Positions 1-7,657 of a stretch of DNA of 10,408 bases are shown here, piece by piece (within the stretch, counting starts at the first letter, position 1; each line of letters starts with the position of its first letter). Below the pieces are notes generated by a model. It was not told the origin of the DNA. It saw nothing but the letters and a program-made list of their open reading frames with translations, and did not search any database. A program made the translations under genes and the position numbers. Source of the DNA: Desulfuromonadaceae bacterium UBA6124. Its GTDB lineage: Bacteria; Desulfobacterota; Desulfuromonadia; Desulfuromonadales; Trichloromonadaceae. Location: positions 16,496 through 26,903 of the forward strand of contig DIVU01000190.1 of NCBI GenBank assembly GCA_002423365.1, given 5' to 3'.

Positions 1-27
1 TGGGTCCGGCTGGCGCCGCCGACCTGA
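1..27 (+). CDS. C-terminal tail of the upstream gene, probably ftsI/pbp (partial)
   Basis: The first frame reads W-V-R-L-A-P-P-T and then a TGA stop at 25-27, leaving 43 bases before murE. In dcw clusters the gene just before murE is normally the division transpeptidase FtsI (PBP3), and such proteins can end in a PASTA-like segment, which this tail would fit. Eight residues cannot identify a protein, so the call rests on position. Another frame stays open until a TGA at 72-74 just inside murE, so the true end could instead be an overlap with the murE start. Confidence 0.35.
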   Translation, partial: WVRLAPPT

Positions 28-41
28 GGAGGTCGAGACCT
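20..41 (+). other. Small hairpin with two alternative pairings in the murE leader
   Basis: Bases 20-25 (CGACCT) and 30-35 (AGGTCG) form a 6-bp stem around a GAGG tetraloop. The stem contains the presumed stop codon of the upstream gene. The AGGTC at 30-34 can also pair with a second GACCT at 37-41, so two structures exclude each other. There is no strong T-run after it, so it does not look like an intrinsic terminator. Chance is a reasonable explanation at this GC content. Confidence 0.25.
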
Positions 42-54
42 TTGATTGTCCACC

Positions 55-60
55 GAGGAG
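55..60 (+). promoter_or_regulatory. Ribosome binding site of murE
   Basis: GAGGAG lies 10 bases before the ATG at 71 and 13 before the next ATG at 74. The spacing slightly favours 71, but either start is possible and they differ by one Met. Confidence 0.6.
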
Positions 61-70
61 CACTCTTTTC

Positions 71-1585
71 ATGATGAAGCTCGCAACGCTGATCGAGGCC
101 TTGCCGGATGCACACCTGACCGGCGATCCAGGCCAGAATGTCACCGGGCTCTATTACGACTCGCGGCAAGTCGAGGCGGATGGGGCCTTTTTCGCGCTGC
201 GGGGGGCTACGGTCGACGGCCATGAGTTCATTGATGCGGCGCTGGTGCGGGGCGCGCGGACGATTTTACTGGAGCGACCGCGTAATCTTCCGCCAGGAGT
301 GAGCGTCGTGCGGGTCGACAATGCCCGCCGGGCGATGGCCCAGGTCGCCGAGCGCTTTTTCGGCATGCCGACCGCTGACATCCCCGTCGTCGGCGTGACC
401 GGAACCAACGGCAAGACGACCATCACCTATCTGATTGAGGCCATGTTGAAAGCGGCCGGGCGTCGTCCGGCGGTGCTGGGAACGATCAACTACCGCTTTG
501 GCGAGCAACAGCTGCCCTCTTTGCATACCACGCCTGAATCGGTCGATCTCGCCCGGACCCTGGCCGGCTTTCGCGAGGCGGGCGCCGATGCCCTGGTCAT
601 GGAGGTTTCCTCCCACGCCCTCGATCAGTACCGGGTGGATGGCGTGCGCTTCGATGTGGGCATCTTCACGAACCTCACTCCGGAACATCTCGACTATCAC
701 GGCACAATGGAAGCCTACTTCGCGAGTAAATCCCGATTTTTCAGCGACTTACTGCACGACGGCCGGGGGGGCGCGGTTAATCTGGACGATCCCTACGGAC
801 AACAACTGGCCAAGCGTTTCCCCTCCGTCCTCACCTGCGGCCGTCATTCCGAGGCGGCGGTGCGGCCGCTGGCGGCGCGTCTTTCCCTCGACGGGATCGA
901 AGCGAAGCTAACGACGCCCATCGGCGAACTGTCGGTCCGCTCCCATCTGGTCGGCGAATTCAATTTGCAGAATCTGCTCTGCGCGGTGGCGGGTGGAATC
1001 GCCCTGGATCTGCCGGCGGAGGCCATCGTTCGCGGCCTGGCTGAAGCTCCGGCGGTACCCGGACGCCTGGAACGCATCGCCAATCGCCGCGGTGCCCTGA
1101 TTCTCGTCGACTACGCCCACACCGGCGACGCCCTGGAAAAAGTGCTGGAAACCCTCAACGGCTTGGGCCCGGCCCGGGTTCTCACCGTCTTCGGTTGCGG
1201 CGGCGACCGCGACCCGCGTAAGCGGCCGGTGATGGGGGAGGTGGCGGCGCGCCTTTCCGATCTGGCGATCATCACCTCGGACAACCCCCGCACCGAAGAT
1301 CCTCTGGCGATCATCGACGCCGTTCGTGTCGGGGCGTTGCGTGTTCATCCTCGTGAATGGACGCAAGGGGAGGCGCGAGTCTTTGTGGGGCGGGGTTTTG
1401 TGACGATCCCTGACCGCGCCGCAGCCATCGCTTTCGCGGTGGGACTGCTCGGCGAGCGGGATCTGTTGCTGGTCGCCGGCAAAGGGCATGAAGATTACCA
1501 GATTCTCGGTACCCGCCGCATCCATTTCGACGACCGCGAACAACTGCGAAACGCTCTGGATCGGGCAGAAGGGGGCGCGGCATGA
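71..1585 (+). CDS. murE: UDP-N-acetylmuramoyl-L-alanyl-D-glutamate--2,6-diaminopimelate ligase MurE
   Basis: A cytoplasmic ATP-dependent ligase that adds meso-diaminopimelate to UDP-MurNAc-L-Ala-D-Glu, the third amino acid of the peptidoglycan stem. The 504 residues match the usual family length. Visible are the Mur ligase P-loop TGTNGKTT (about 110-117), the HTTPES segment (152-157), MEVSSHAL (177-184), TNLTPEHLDYHG (200-211), the likely carbamylated lysine K220 in FASKSRFF, VDYAHT (346-351), FGCGGDRD (374-381) and GKGHEDYQ (470-477). The DNPR tetrad at 404-407 is the known mark of DAP rather than lysine specificity, so the organism probably has DAP-type peptidoglycan. The start is ATG 71 or 74 behind GAGGAG. 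The stop overlaps the murF start by four bases (ATGA), which implies translational coupling. Three-domain architecture looks intact. A 7-G run sits at 765-771. Confidence 0.98.
   Translation: MMKLATLIEALPDAHLTGDPGQNVTGLYYDSRQVEADGAFFALRGATVDGHEFIDAALVRGARTILLERPRNLPPGVSVVRVDNARRAMAQVAERFFGMPTADIPVVGVTGTNGKTTITYLIEAMLKAAGRRPAVLGTINYRFGEQQLPSLHTTPESVDLARTLAGFREAGADALVMEVSSHALDQYRVDGVRFDVGIFTNLTPEHLDYHGTMEAYFASKSRFFSDLLHDGRGGAVNLDDPYGQQLAKRFPSVLTCGRHSEAAVRPLAARLSLDGIEAKLTTPIGELSVRSHLVGEFNLQNLLCAVAGGIALDLPAEAIVRGLAEAPAVPGRLERIANRRGALILVDYAHTGDALEKVLETLNGLGPARVLTVFGCGGDRDPRKRPVMGEVAARLSDLAIITSDNPRTEDPLAIIDAVRVGALRVHPREWTQGEARVFVGRGFVTIPDRAAAIAFAVGLLGERDLLLVAGKGHEDYQILGTRRIHFDDREQLRNALDRAEGGAA
1568..1575 (+). 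promoter_or_regulatory. Ribosome binding site of murF inside the murE 3' end
   Basis: GAAGGGGG lies six bases before the murF ATG at 1582, within the last codons of murE. Together with the ATGA overlap it supports this start. Confidence 0.55.
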
Positions 1586-2970
1586 ATCTCGACGTCAAGA
1601 CCATCGCCGGTATTACCGGCGGACGCCTGACCCCGGCCGGGGCGGATGTGACCGTCACCGGTATTTCCACCGACAGCCGCACGCTCAAGCCGGGGGAACT
1701 CTTTATCCCTCTGCGCGGCCCCAACTATGATGGCCATGACTTTCTACTCCGCGCCCTGCGCAACGGCGCGGCCGCTTGTCTAAGCGAGGAGGTGGTCGGC
1801 GCCTTCCCTGTCCCCCTGATTCAGGTGGAAGATACCCTCAAGTCCCTGGGCGATCTCGCCGCCGCCCGGCGTCGGGAGTTTTCCGGGCCGGTGGTCGGGC
1901 TCACGGGTTCGACCGGCAAAACCTCGACCAAGGAGATGCTGGCGCGGATCCTCGGCCTGACCGGACCGGGGCTCAAGACCGAAGGCAACTTCAACAACCT
2001 GATCGGTTTGCCCCTGACGCTGCTGCGCCTCACCGCCGAACATCGCTGGGTGGTGCTGGAGATGGGGATGAGCGCGCGCGGTGAAATCGCCCGGCTCACG
2101 GAAATCGCCGAGCCTTTCGTCGGTATCGTCACCAACGTCGGGCCCGCGCATCTGGAAACCCTGCATAACATCGAAGGGGTTGCCCGGGCCAAGGGCGAGC
2201 TTTTCGCCGGAATGAAAGCGGGGGGCATCGCCATCCTCAATGCCGACGACGAACGCGTTGCCCGACTGCCGGTAGCCAACGGTGTGCGTCGGGTCTTCTT
2301 CGGGCTCGACCCCAGCGCGGAAGTGCGGGCTGAGCAGGTGACCACCACTCGCGACGGCATCCGCTTTGAACTCTGCCTGGGGGAGAAGCGCTACCCGGTG
2401 CGGATGGAAGTGGCCGGACGGCACAACGTTCAGAACGCCCTGGCCGCCGCCGCCGCCGCTAATGCCTTGGAGGTGCCCGGGGAGCTGATCGCCCAGGGGC
2501 TGGAGGATTTCCGGTCTTCGCCGGGGCGGATGGAACTGGTGGAAATCGAGAACGACATTCTGATTCTCGAAGATAGCTATAATGCCAACCCCCTGTCGGT
2601 GCGGGCGGCTCTGGCTACCCTCGATGAGCTGGGGGGGGAAGGAAGACGCGTGGCGGTGCTCGGTGACATGCTCGAACTGGGCAAGAATACCGGCGAACTC
2701 CATCGTGAGGTGGGGGAGCTCGCGGGTCACCGGGTCGACCTGCTGGTGCTGCTCGGCGAACAGGCCGGTGAGGTGGCTCGCGGCGCCCGTCAGTCAGGGC
2801 TGACCGAGGAACTCATCGTCATGGTCGATTCCCATGATGAGGCCATCGCCGCCTTGCGCGAACGTTTGCAGAGCGGCGACCGGGTGTTGGTCAAAGGCTC
2901 GCGCGGCATGAAAATGGAAAAAATCAGTGGCGCCCTGCGCAACAAGGCGGGCACCGAGGGGCAGGGCTAG
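1582..2970 (+). CDS. murF: UDP-N-acetylmuramoyl-tripeptide--D-alanyl-D-alanine ligase MurF
   Basis: A cytoplasmic ligase that joins the D-Ala-D-Ala dipeptide made by Ddl to UDP-MurNAc-tripeptide, giving the pentapeptide precursor used by MraY. It has 462 residues, normal for MurF. The N-terminal domain has DSRTLKPGELFIPLRG (31-46). The central ATPase has GSTGKTST (109-116), the family segment EGNFNNLIGLPLTLL (134-148), MGMSARGEI (161-169), TNVGPAHLE (184-192) and the likely carbamylated lysine K204 in ARAKGELF. The C-terminal part has GRHNVQNALA (279-288), DSYNANP (331-337) and VLGDMLELG (359-367). The EGNFNN and DSYNANP segments separate it from MurE, C and D. It starts in a four-base overlap with murE. 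Five GCC codons plus a GCT give a six-Ala run (288-293), and an 8-G run sits at 2631-2638. Confidence 0.98.
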   Translation: MNLDVKTIAGITGGRLTPAGADVTVTGISTDSRTLKPGELFIPLRGPNYDGHDFLLRALRNGAAACLSEEVVGAFPVPLIQVEDTLKSLGDLAAARRREFSGPVVGLTGSTGKTSTKEMLARILGLTGPGLKTEGNFNNLIGLPLTLLRLTAEHRWVVLEMGMSARGEIARLTEIAEPFVGIVTNVGPAHLETLHNIEGVARAKGELFAGMKAGGIAILNADDERVARLPVANGVRRVFFGLDPSAEVRAEQVTTTRDGIRFELCLGEKRYPVRMEVAGRHNVQNALAAAAAANALEVPGELIAQGLEDFRSSPGRMELVEIENDILILEDSYNANPLSVRAALATLDELGGEGRRVAVLGDMLELGKNTGELHREVGELAGHRVDLLVLLGEQAGEVARGARQSGLTEELIVMVDSHDEAIAALRERLQSGDRVLVKGSRGMKMEKISGALRNKAGTEGQG

Positions 2971-2973
2971 GAG
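2969..2973 (+). promoter_or_regulatory. Ribosome binding site of mraY overlapping the murF stop
   Basis: AGGAG is made partly from the murF TAG stop (2968-2970) and lies six bases before the ATG at 2980. Ribosomes finishing murF sit on the mraY initiation region, so coupling is likely. Confidence 0.65.
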
Positions 2974-2979
2974 CCGCGC

Positions 2980-4056
2980 ATGCTGTATCATCTACTCTAT
3001 CCGCTGCATACGGAATTCTCGGTACTGTACATCTTCCGCTACATTACCTTCCGGACCATCTATGCTACGATCACCGCGCTGGTGATCGCCTTCATCCTTG
3101 GCCCCTGGCTGATCGACAAGCTGCAACGCCTGCAGATTGGCCAAAGCATCCGCAAGGTCGGGCCCGAGTCCCATTTCAAGAAAGAGGGGACGCCGACCAT
3201 GGGCGGCACCCTGATCCTTTTGGCCATCGTCCTGCCGACTCTGCTCTGGGCCGATCTGACCAATATCTATGTCTGGGTGACACTGCTTGTCACGGTCGGT
3301 TTTGGCGTGGTCGGCTTCATCGATGACTACCGCAAGGTGAAATACAAAAACAGCGATGGACTTTCGGCCCGTAAGAAAATGTTCTGGCTGATGTTTATTT
3401 CGTTGCTGGCGGCCCTGGCTCTCTACTATTATCCCCCTTTTCAAACGACCCTGGCTTTCCCTTTCTTCAAGGGCGTACGCCCCGAACTCGGCATTTTCTA
3501 CATCCCCTTTGCTTTACTCGTCGTGGTCGGGTCGGGAAATGCGGTGAACCTCACCGACGGTCTCGACGGTCTCGCTATTGGCCCGATGATTATCGCCTCG
3601 GGCACCTATCTGCTCTTTGCCTACATGGCCGGTAACGCCCGGCTCGCGGAATACCTTCAGATCAGCAGCGTGCAGGGGGCCGGTGAACTTGCCGTCCTCT
3701 GTGGCGCCATGGTCGGAGCGGGGCTCGGTTTTCTCTGGTTCAACACCTATCCGGCCCAGGTCTTCATGGGGGATGTGGGCAGCCTCTCCCTCGGCGGGGC
3801 GCTGGGAATCATCGCGGTCATCACCAAACAGGAGATCGTGCTGGTGATTGTCGGCGGTATTTTCGTGGTCGAGGCGCTGTCGGTAATTTTTCAGGTGACC
3901 TCTTTCAAGCTGTACGGCAAGAGGATTTTCAAGATGGCCCCGATCCATCACCATTTCGAACTAAAGGGTTGGCCGGAACCGAAAATCATCGTGCGCTTCT
4001 GGATCATCAGTATCATTCTCGCACTGGTCGCCCTTTCGACCCTGAAGCTGAGGTAA
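2980..4056 (+). CDS. mraY: Phospho-N-acetylmuramoyl-pentapeptide-transferase MraY
   Basis: An integral inner-membrane enzyme that transfers phospho-MurNAc-pentapeptide from UDP to undecaprenyl phosphate, forming lipid I with release of UMP. Its 358 residues match the family. It is strongly hydrophobic, with about ten membrane segments expected. Conserved cytoplasmic loops are all present: RKVGPESHFKKEGTPTMGG (58-76), FIDDYRK with the Asp pair 115-116, NLTDGLDGLA (190-199) with D193, MGDVGS (263-268) with D265, and the metal and substrate loop PIHHHFELKGWPEP (321-334) with three histidines at 323-325. It starts nine bases after murF and ends one base before murD. I see no missing key residue. 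Confidence 0.98.
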   Translation: MLYHLLYPLHTEFSVLYIFRYITFRTIYATITALVIAFILGPWLIDKLQRLQIGQSIRKVGPESHFKKEGTPTMGGTLILLAIVLPTLLWADLTNIYVWVTLLVTVGFGVVGFIDDYRKVKYKNSDGLSARKKMFWLMFISLLAALALYYYPPFQTTLAFPFFKGVRPELGIFYIPFALLVVVGSGNAVNLTDGLDGLAIGPMIIASGTYLLFAYMAGNARLAEYLQISSVQGAGELAVLCGAMVGAGLGFLWFNTYPAQVFMGDVGSLSLGGALGIIAVITKQEIVLVIVGGIFVVEALSVIFQVTSFKLYGKRIFKMAPIHHHFELKGWPEPKIIVRFWIISIILALVALSTLKLR

Positions 4057-4057
4057 T

Positions 4058-5407
4058 ATGCGCCGCGATTACCGGGAGAAGAAAGTGATTGTTGTGGGCG
4101 CGGGGTGTACCGGTCTGGCTCTGTGCGCATATTTTGCCCGGCGGGGAGCGGCAACGACCCTCTCCGACCGGCGGCGCGACGAAGAGATCGAGGGACTCGA
4201 CGCCCTGGCCGGACTGCCCGTCACCCTCGATCTGGGTGGACATAGCGAAGCGCTCTTTTGCGCCGCCGATCTGGTGGTGGTCAGTCCCGGCGTGCCTCTG
4301 AGCATCCCGGCGGTGGCGGCGGCGCGCGCCGTCGGCGTGCCGGTGCTGGGGGAAATCGAGATCGCATTTTCCGAATTCGACGCGCCCCTGGCGGCGATCA
4401 CCGGCACCAACGGCAAATCGACCACGACCACGGTCATGGGAGAGATCTTTCGCGCCTGGGGTAAGCGCACATTCGTTGGCGGCAACCTCGGCACCCCTCT
4501 GATCGAAGCGGTGGATGAAGGCAATTGGGATTGGGGGGTAGCGGAACTTTCCTCTTTCCAGTTGGAGGCGATCGCGTCTTTCCGCCCTCGTTACGCCCTG
4601 CTCCTCAATTTGACCGAGGACCACCTTGATCGCTATCCCGATATGGCGAGCTATGTGGCGGCCAAGCTGCGTATTTTTGAAAACATGCGCGCTGACGATG
4701 TGGCGATTCTCAATGCCGAGGATCCGCTGGTGGTGGACGCCGTCCGCGACATCCGTCCGCGCAAAGAGTGGTTTTCCTCGGCGCGGGTACTCGACGAGGG
4801 GATGGGTTTTGACGGCAGCCACATCGTCTGGCGGCGCGCCGGCGTGGAAACCCGCTTCCCCGTTTCCGAACTGCGCCTGAAGGGACTGCACAACGTGGAA
4901 AACGTCATGGCCGCGCTGCTGCCGCCGTTGCTTGAAGGCTGCCCCGGCTCCATTGCCTGGGGCGCCGCGCGGGCCTTTGCCGGTCTGCCCCATCGCATGG
5001 TGGAGGTTCGGGTTCTGAACGGAGTGCCCTGGTATAACGATTCCAAGGGGACCAATGTCGGCAGTGTGCTGAAAAGCCTCTCCGGATTGGCCGCGCCGGT
5101 AACCTTGATCGCCGGCGGCAAGGACAAAGGGGGGGATTACGGGGTGCTGGCCGATCTGATTCGCACGAAGGTCGCCCATCTCATTCTCATCGGCCAGGCG
5201 AGCGCGCGCATCGACCAGGCCCTCGGCAACCTGACCCATACCCTGCGCGCCGCCTCACTCGAAGAGGCGGTGGCACTCGCTCGGGATCTGACGCCGGCGG
5301 GGGGGGCTGTCCTTTTCTCACCGGGCTGTTCCAGTTTCGATATGTTCAAAAACTATGAGGAGCGCGGCGACCGTTTCGCCCGCGCCGTCCTCGACCTGGC
5401 GGAGTAG
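4058..5407 (+). CDS. murD: UDP-N-acetylmuramoyl-L-alanine--D-glutamate ligase MurD
   Basis: A cytoplasmic ligase that adds D-glutamate to UDP-MurNAc-L-Ala. It has 449 residues, typical of MurD. The N-terminal Rossmann-like domain opens with VVGAGCTGLAL (12-22) and has VVVSPGVP (73-80). The ATPase has GTNGKSTTT (116-124), NLGTP (143-147), ELSSFQLE (163-170) and NLTEDHLDRY (184-193). The likely carbamylated lysine is K203 in YVAAKLRIF. The C-terminal domain has GLPHRME-like GLPHRMVEV (309-317), NDSKGTN (327-333), IAGGKDKG (351-358) and the SPGCSSFDMFKNYEERG stretch (421-437) characteristic of MurD. The ATG follows GAGG (4050-4053) and begins one base after the mraY stop. Runs of 7 G (5129-5135) and 8 G (5299-5306) occur. 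Its codon use (TTT in 8 of 17 Phe, GAG in 15 of 28 Glu) is my reference for the left part of the window. Confidence 0.98.
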   Translation: MRRDYREKKVIVVGAGCTGLALCAYFARRGAATTLSDRRRDEEIEGLDALAGLPVTLDLGGHSEALFCAADLVVVSPGVPLSIPAVAAARAVGVPVLGEIEIAFSEFDAPLAAITGTNGKSTTTTVMGEIFRAWGKRTFVGGNLGTPLIEAVDEGNWDWGVAELSSFQLEAIASFRPRYALLLNLTEDHLDRYPDMASYVAAKLRIFENMRADDVAILNAEDPLVVDAVRDIRPRKEWFSSARVLDEGMGFDGSHIVWRRAGVETRFPVSELRLKGLHNVENVMAALLPPLLEGCPGSIAWGAARAFAGLPHRMVEVRVLNGVPWYNDSKGTNVGSVLKSLSGLAAPVTLIAGGKDKGGDYGVLADLIRTKVAHLILIGQASARIDQALGNLTHTLRAASLEEAVALARDLTPAGGAVLFSPGCSSFDMFKNYEERGDRFARAVLDLAE

Positions 5408-5416
5408 GGAAAGCGT

Positions 5417-6523
5417 ATGGAGATCCGGAAAGGTTTCGATACGACGCTGTTGCTGCTGGCGGTGGTACTCACCTGTTTCGGGGTGGTCATGGTCTACTCG
5501 GCTTCCTCGATCATGGCGGAAAAACGCTATGCTGACGGTTTTTACTTTCTTAAGCGCCAGGGGATCTATGCCATCGCCGGCTTTGTGGTCATGGCCGTGG
5601 CCATGCATTTCGACTATCGGAACTGGCGGCGCCTGGCCGTGCCCTTCCTCTTCTTCTGCCTCTTTTTACTGATTCTGGTGCTGATTCCCGGAATCGGCAA
5701 CCAGGCGGGGGGGGCCTCGCGCTGGATCCGGCTCGGCCCGATCTCCATCCAGCCCGCCGAGGTCGCCAAGCTCGGGCTGGTCATTTACATGGCCTATTCC
5801 CTGTCGAAGAAGAAAGACAAGGTCAAGAGCCTGACCAAGGGCTTCATCCCCTACATGATCGTCCTCGCCCTGCTGCTGGCGCTGCTGCTGTTGCAACCGG
5901 ACTTGGGGAGCGCCCTGGCCATGGGCGCGGTGGCGATGATCATGCTGCTGGTCGCCGGCACCCGACTCACCTACCTGGTTTCCATCGCCATCATCGCCGC
6001 GCCCCTGCTCTACTACGCGGTGATGAATGTCGATTATCGTCGGCGGCGGATCCTGGCCTTTCTCAACCCTTGGGAAGATCCTTCCGATACCGGCTTCCAG
6101 ATCATCCAGAGCTGGATCGCTTTCGGCTCCGGTGGATTTGGGGGGAACGGACTGGGGCAGAGCCACCAGAAACTCTTTTTTCTGCCCGAGGCGCATACCG
6201 ATTTCATCTTCGCCGTGATCGGCGAGGAACTCGGCTATGCCGGAGTCTTCGTCGTGGCCGCCATGTTCCTGGTGCTGATTGTGCGGGGGATGCGCGCTTC
6301 CTTGCTCGCGCCCGACGATTTCGGCCGTTTTCTCGCTTTCGGCATGACCTTGCTGCTCGGTCTGCAAGCCTTTGTCAATATCGCTGTAGTCATGGGCATG
6401 GTGCCGACCAAAGGGATGGCGCTCCCCTTTCTCTCCTACGGCGGCACCAGCCTGCTGACGACGCTTTTGGCGGTGGGCATTCTCCTCAACATCTCCAGCC
6501 ATGCCCCCGGGGAGGTCCGATGA
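5417..6523 (+). CDS. ftsW: Septal peptidoglycan glycosyltransferase FtsW (SEDS family)
   Basis: A polytopic inner-membrane SEDS protein that polymerises lipid II into glycan at the septum together with the transpeptidase FtsI. The 368 residues and roughly ten hydrophobic segments match FtsW. Seen are FGVVMVYSAS (21-30), SRWIRLGPISIQPAEVAK (101-118), LQPDLGSA (159-166), the long extracytoplasmic loop after about residue 205 containing LPEAHTDFIFAVIGEELG (256-273) with the likely catalytic Asp at 262, and MVPTKGMALPFLSYGGTS (328-345). The PEAHTDFIFA form and the position between murD and murG favour FtsW over RodA. It begins nine bases after murD with TAGGGA before the ATG, and its stop overlaps the murG start by four bases. 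An 8-G run at 5707-5714 encodes part of a Gly-Gly pair. Confidence 0.96.
   Translation: MEIRKGFDTTLLLLAVVLTCFGVVMVYSASSIMAEKRYADGFYFLKRQGIYAIAGFVVMAVAMHFDYRNWRRLAVPFLFFCLFLLILVLIPGIGNQAGGASRWIRLGPISIQPAEVAKLGLVIYMAYSLSKKKDKVKSLTKGFIPYMIVLALLLALLLLQPDLGSALAMGAVAMIMLLVAGTRLTYLVSIAIIAAPLLYYAVMNVDYRRRRILAFLNPWEDPSDTGFQIIQSWIAFGSGGFGGNGLGQSHQKLFFLPEAHTDFIFAVIGEELGYAGVFVVAAMFLVLIVRGMRASLLAPDDFGRFLAFGMTLLLGLQAFVNIAVVMGMVPTKGMALPFLSYGGTSLLTTLLAVGILLNISSHAPGEVR
6511..6516 (+). promoter_or_regulatory. Ribosome binding site of murG inside the ftsW 3' end
   Basis: GGAGGT lies three bases before the ATG at 6520, a strong but close Shine-Dalgarno site. It fixes the murG start at 6520, although the same frame is open as far back as about 6070. 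Confidence 0.7.
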
Positions 6524-7590
6524 AACTGCTCTTGGCCGGTGGCGGCACCGGTGGCCATCTTTTCCCTGCCGTGGCGCTGGCGCAACGACTGCTGGCGAAC
6601 GAGGCCGGCGCCGAGGTCCTTTTCGTCGGCACCGCCCAGGGGATCGAAGCGCGGATTCTGCCGGAGCTGGGGCTGCCCTTGGCTACGATCAAGATCGGCG
6701 GCCTCGTCGGCAAGGGGCTGCTGCGGCAACTGGCCATGGGCCCGCGGCTGCTCGCAAGCGTTTGGCAATCCCAGCGGATTCTGAAAAAATTCCGTCCGGA
6801 CGTGGTCGTCGGGGTCGGCGGCTATGCCTCGGGGCCGGTTCTTCTCGCCGCCAAACTCTTGGGACTGCCGACCCTGATCCACGAGCAGAATGCCGCACTG
6901 GGACTGACGAATCGTCTTCTTGGTCGATGGGTCGACCGGGTCTGTCTGTCCTTCGATGAGACCCACTGCCCCCTTTCATCTGGACGCATGGTGGTGACCG
7001 GCAATCCTTTGCGCCTCGGCATGGATGACTGCCCGCCGCTGCCCAACGGCGAACCCCACCTACTGGTCTTTGGCGGCAGTCGCGGGGCGCGGGCGATCAA
7101 TCAGGCGGTGGTGGCCATGCTCCCCCATCTGGAACGCTTCAACGGGCGCCTGCGGATTCTCCATCAAACCGGCAGTGAGGATCTGGAGGCGGTGCGCGCG
7201 GGCTATCTGCAAGCGGGATGGGATGCCGCCGGGGTCGTGCCTTTTATCGACGATATGCTCGCGGCCTATGCCCAGAGCCACTTGGTCCTTTGTCGGGCCG
7301 GGGCGACCACCCTAGCGGAATTGACCGCTTGCGGCCGCCCGGCGATCCTGATTCCCTATCCCCATGCCGCCGCCGACCATCAGACTGCTAACGCCCAGGC
7401 CCTGGCGGCGCGGGGGGCGGCGTTGATGCTGCCGCAAAGTGAAATGACCCCGGAAGTTCTGGCACACCTAGTGGGGGATCTGCTGGAAAACCGCGAGCGG
7501 CTGCTCGATATGGCCGGATCGGCCTGGGCCCTGGGCAAAAAAGGCGCCGCCGAACGCATCCTGGAAGAATGCCGGGCGATCAGGCGCTGA
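6520..7590 (+). CDS. murG: UDP-GlcNAc:undecaprenyl-PP-MurNAc-pentapeptide GlcNAc transferase MurG
   Basis: A peripheral membrane GT-B (GT28 family) glycosyltransferase on the cytoplasmic face. It adds GlcNAc to lipid I to form lipid II, the substrate that FtsW polymerises. From ATG 6520 it has 356 residues, the usual size. The N-terminal glycine-rich loops are AGGGTGGHLFPA (6-17) and VGVGGYASGP (97-106), followed by HEQNA (121-125). The donor-binding domain has FGGSRGARAIN (184-194), the CRAGATTLAEL segment (258-268) and IPYPHAAADHQ (278-288). The start codon lies in the ftsW stop (ATGA) behind GGAGGT. It is the last gene before the only sizeable gap and before the codon-usage change; TTT is used for 2 of 7 Phe codons. 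Confidence 0.98.
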   Translation: MKLLLAGGGTGGHLFPAVALAQRLLANEAGAEVLFVGTAQGIEARILPELGLPLATIKIGGLVGKGLLRQLAMGPRLLASVWQSQRILKKFRPDVVVGVGGYASGPVLLAAKLLGLPTLIHEQNAALGLTNRLLGRWVDRVCLSFDETHCPLSSGRMVVTGNPLRLGMDDCPPLPNGEPHLLVFGGSRGARAINQAVVAMLPHLERFNGRLRILHQTGSEDLEAVRAGYLQAGWDAAGVVPFIDDMLAAYAQSHLVLCRAGATTLAELTACGRPAILIPYPHAAADHQTANAQALAARGAALMLPQSEMTPEVLAHLVGDLLENRERLLDMAGSAWALGKKGAAERILEECRAIRR

Positions 7591-7629
7591 TGGGCCTTTT
7601 ACGCAAGGGGCAAAAATAGTTTTAACCCG

Positions 7630-7650
7630 TCACTCATCACTCGTCACTCA
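7630..7650 (+). repeat. Tandem heptamer repeat, three copies of TCACTCR
   Basis: The three consecutive units are TCACTCA (7630-7636), TCACTCG (7637-7643) and TCACTCA (7644-7650), so 20 of 21 bases are identical between units. It lies 15 bases before the murC start codon. Heptanucleotide tandem repeats between genes occur in several bacterial groups and are usually of unknown function. The copy number here is small. Confidence 0.75.
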
Positions 7651-7652
7651 AC

Positions 7653-7657
7653 ACAGG
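7653..7657 (+). promoter_or_regulatory. Possible weak ribosome binding site of murC
   Basis: ACAGG lies eight bases before ATG 7666. A TTG at 7660 is in frame two codons earlier, but ATG 7666 gives the typical MurC beginning M-Y-G-K-I-R and better spacing, so 7666 is preferred. Confidence 0.4.

Noticed and set aside
2443..2460. A GCC-repeat microsatellite in murF.
   Set aside because: Five GCC codons and a GCT encode a short alanine helix in a family region that is normally Ala-rich; there is no sign of frame disruption.
4013..5239. A 408-residue minus-strand frame opposite murD.
   Set aside because: It is antisense to a full-length MurD with all catalytic motifs, and the translated product has no domain signature.
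6070..6519. A 150-residue N-terminal extension of MurG in frame with its start.
   Set aside because: It overlaps ftsW out of frame and has low-complexity, Arg-rich sequence. The family start MKLLLAGGGTGGH at 6520 has its own Shine-Dalgarno site and the ATGA overlap.
7595..7624. A possible terminator or promoter in the murG-murC gap.
   Set aside because: The stem is only four base pairs with no T-run in the right place, and no -35/-10 pair with suitable spacing is visible.
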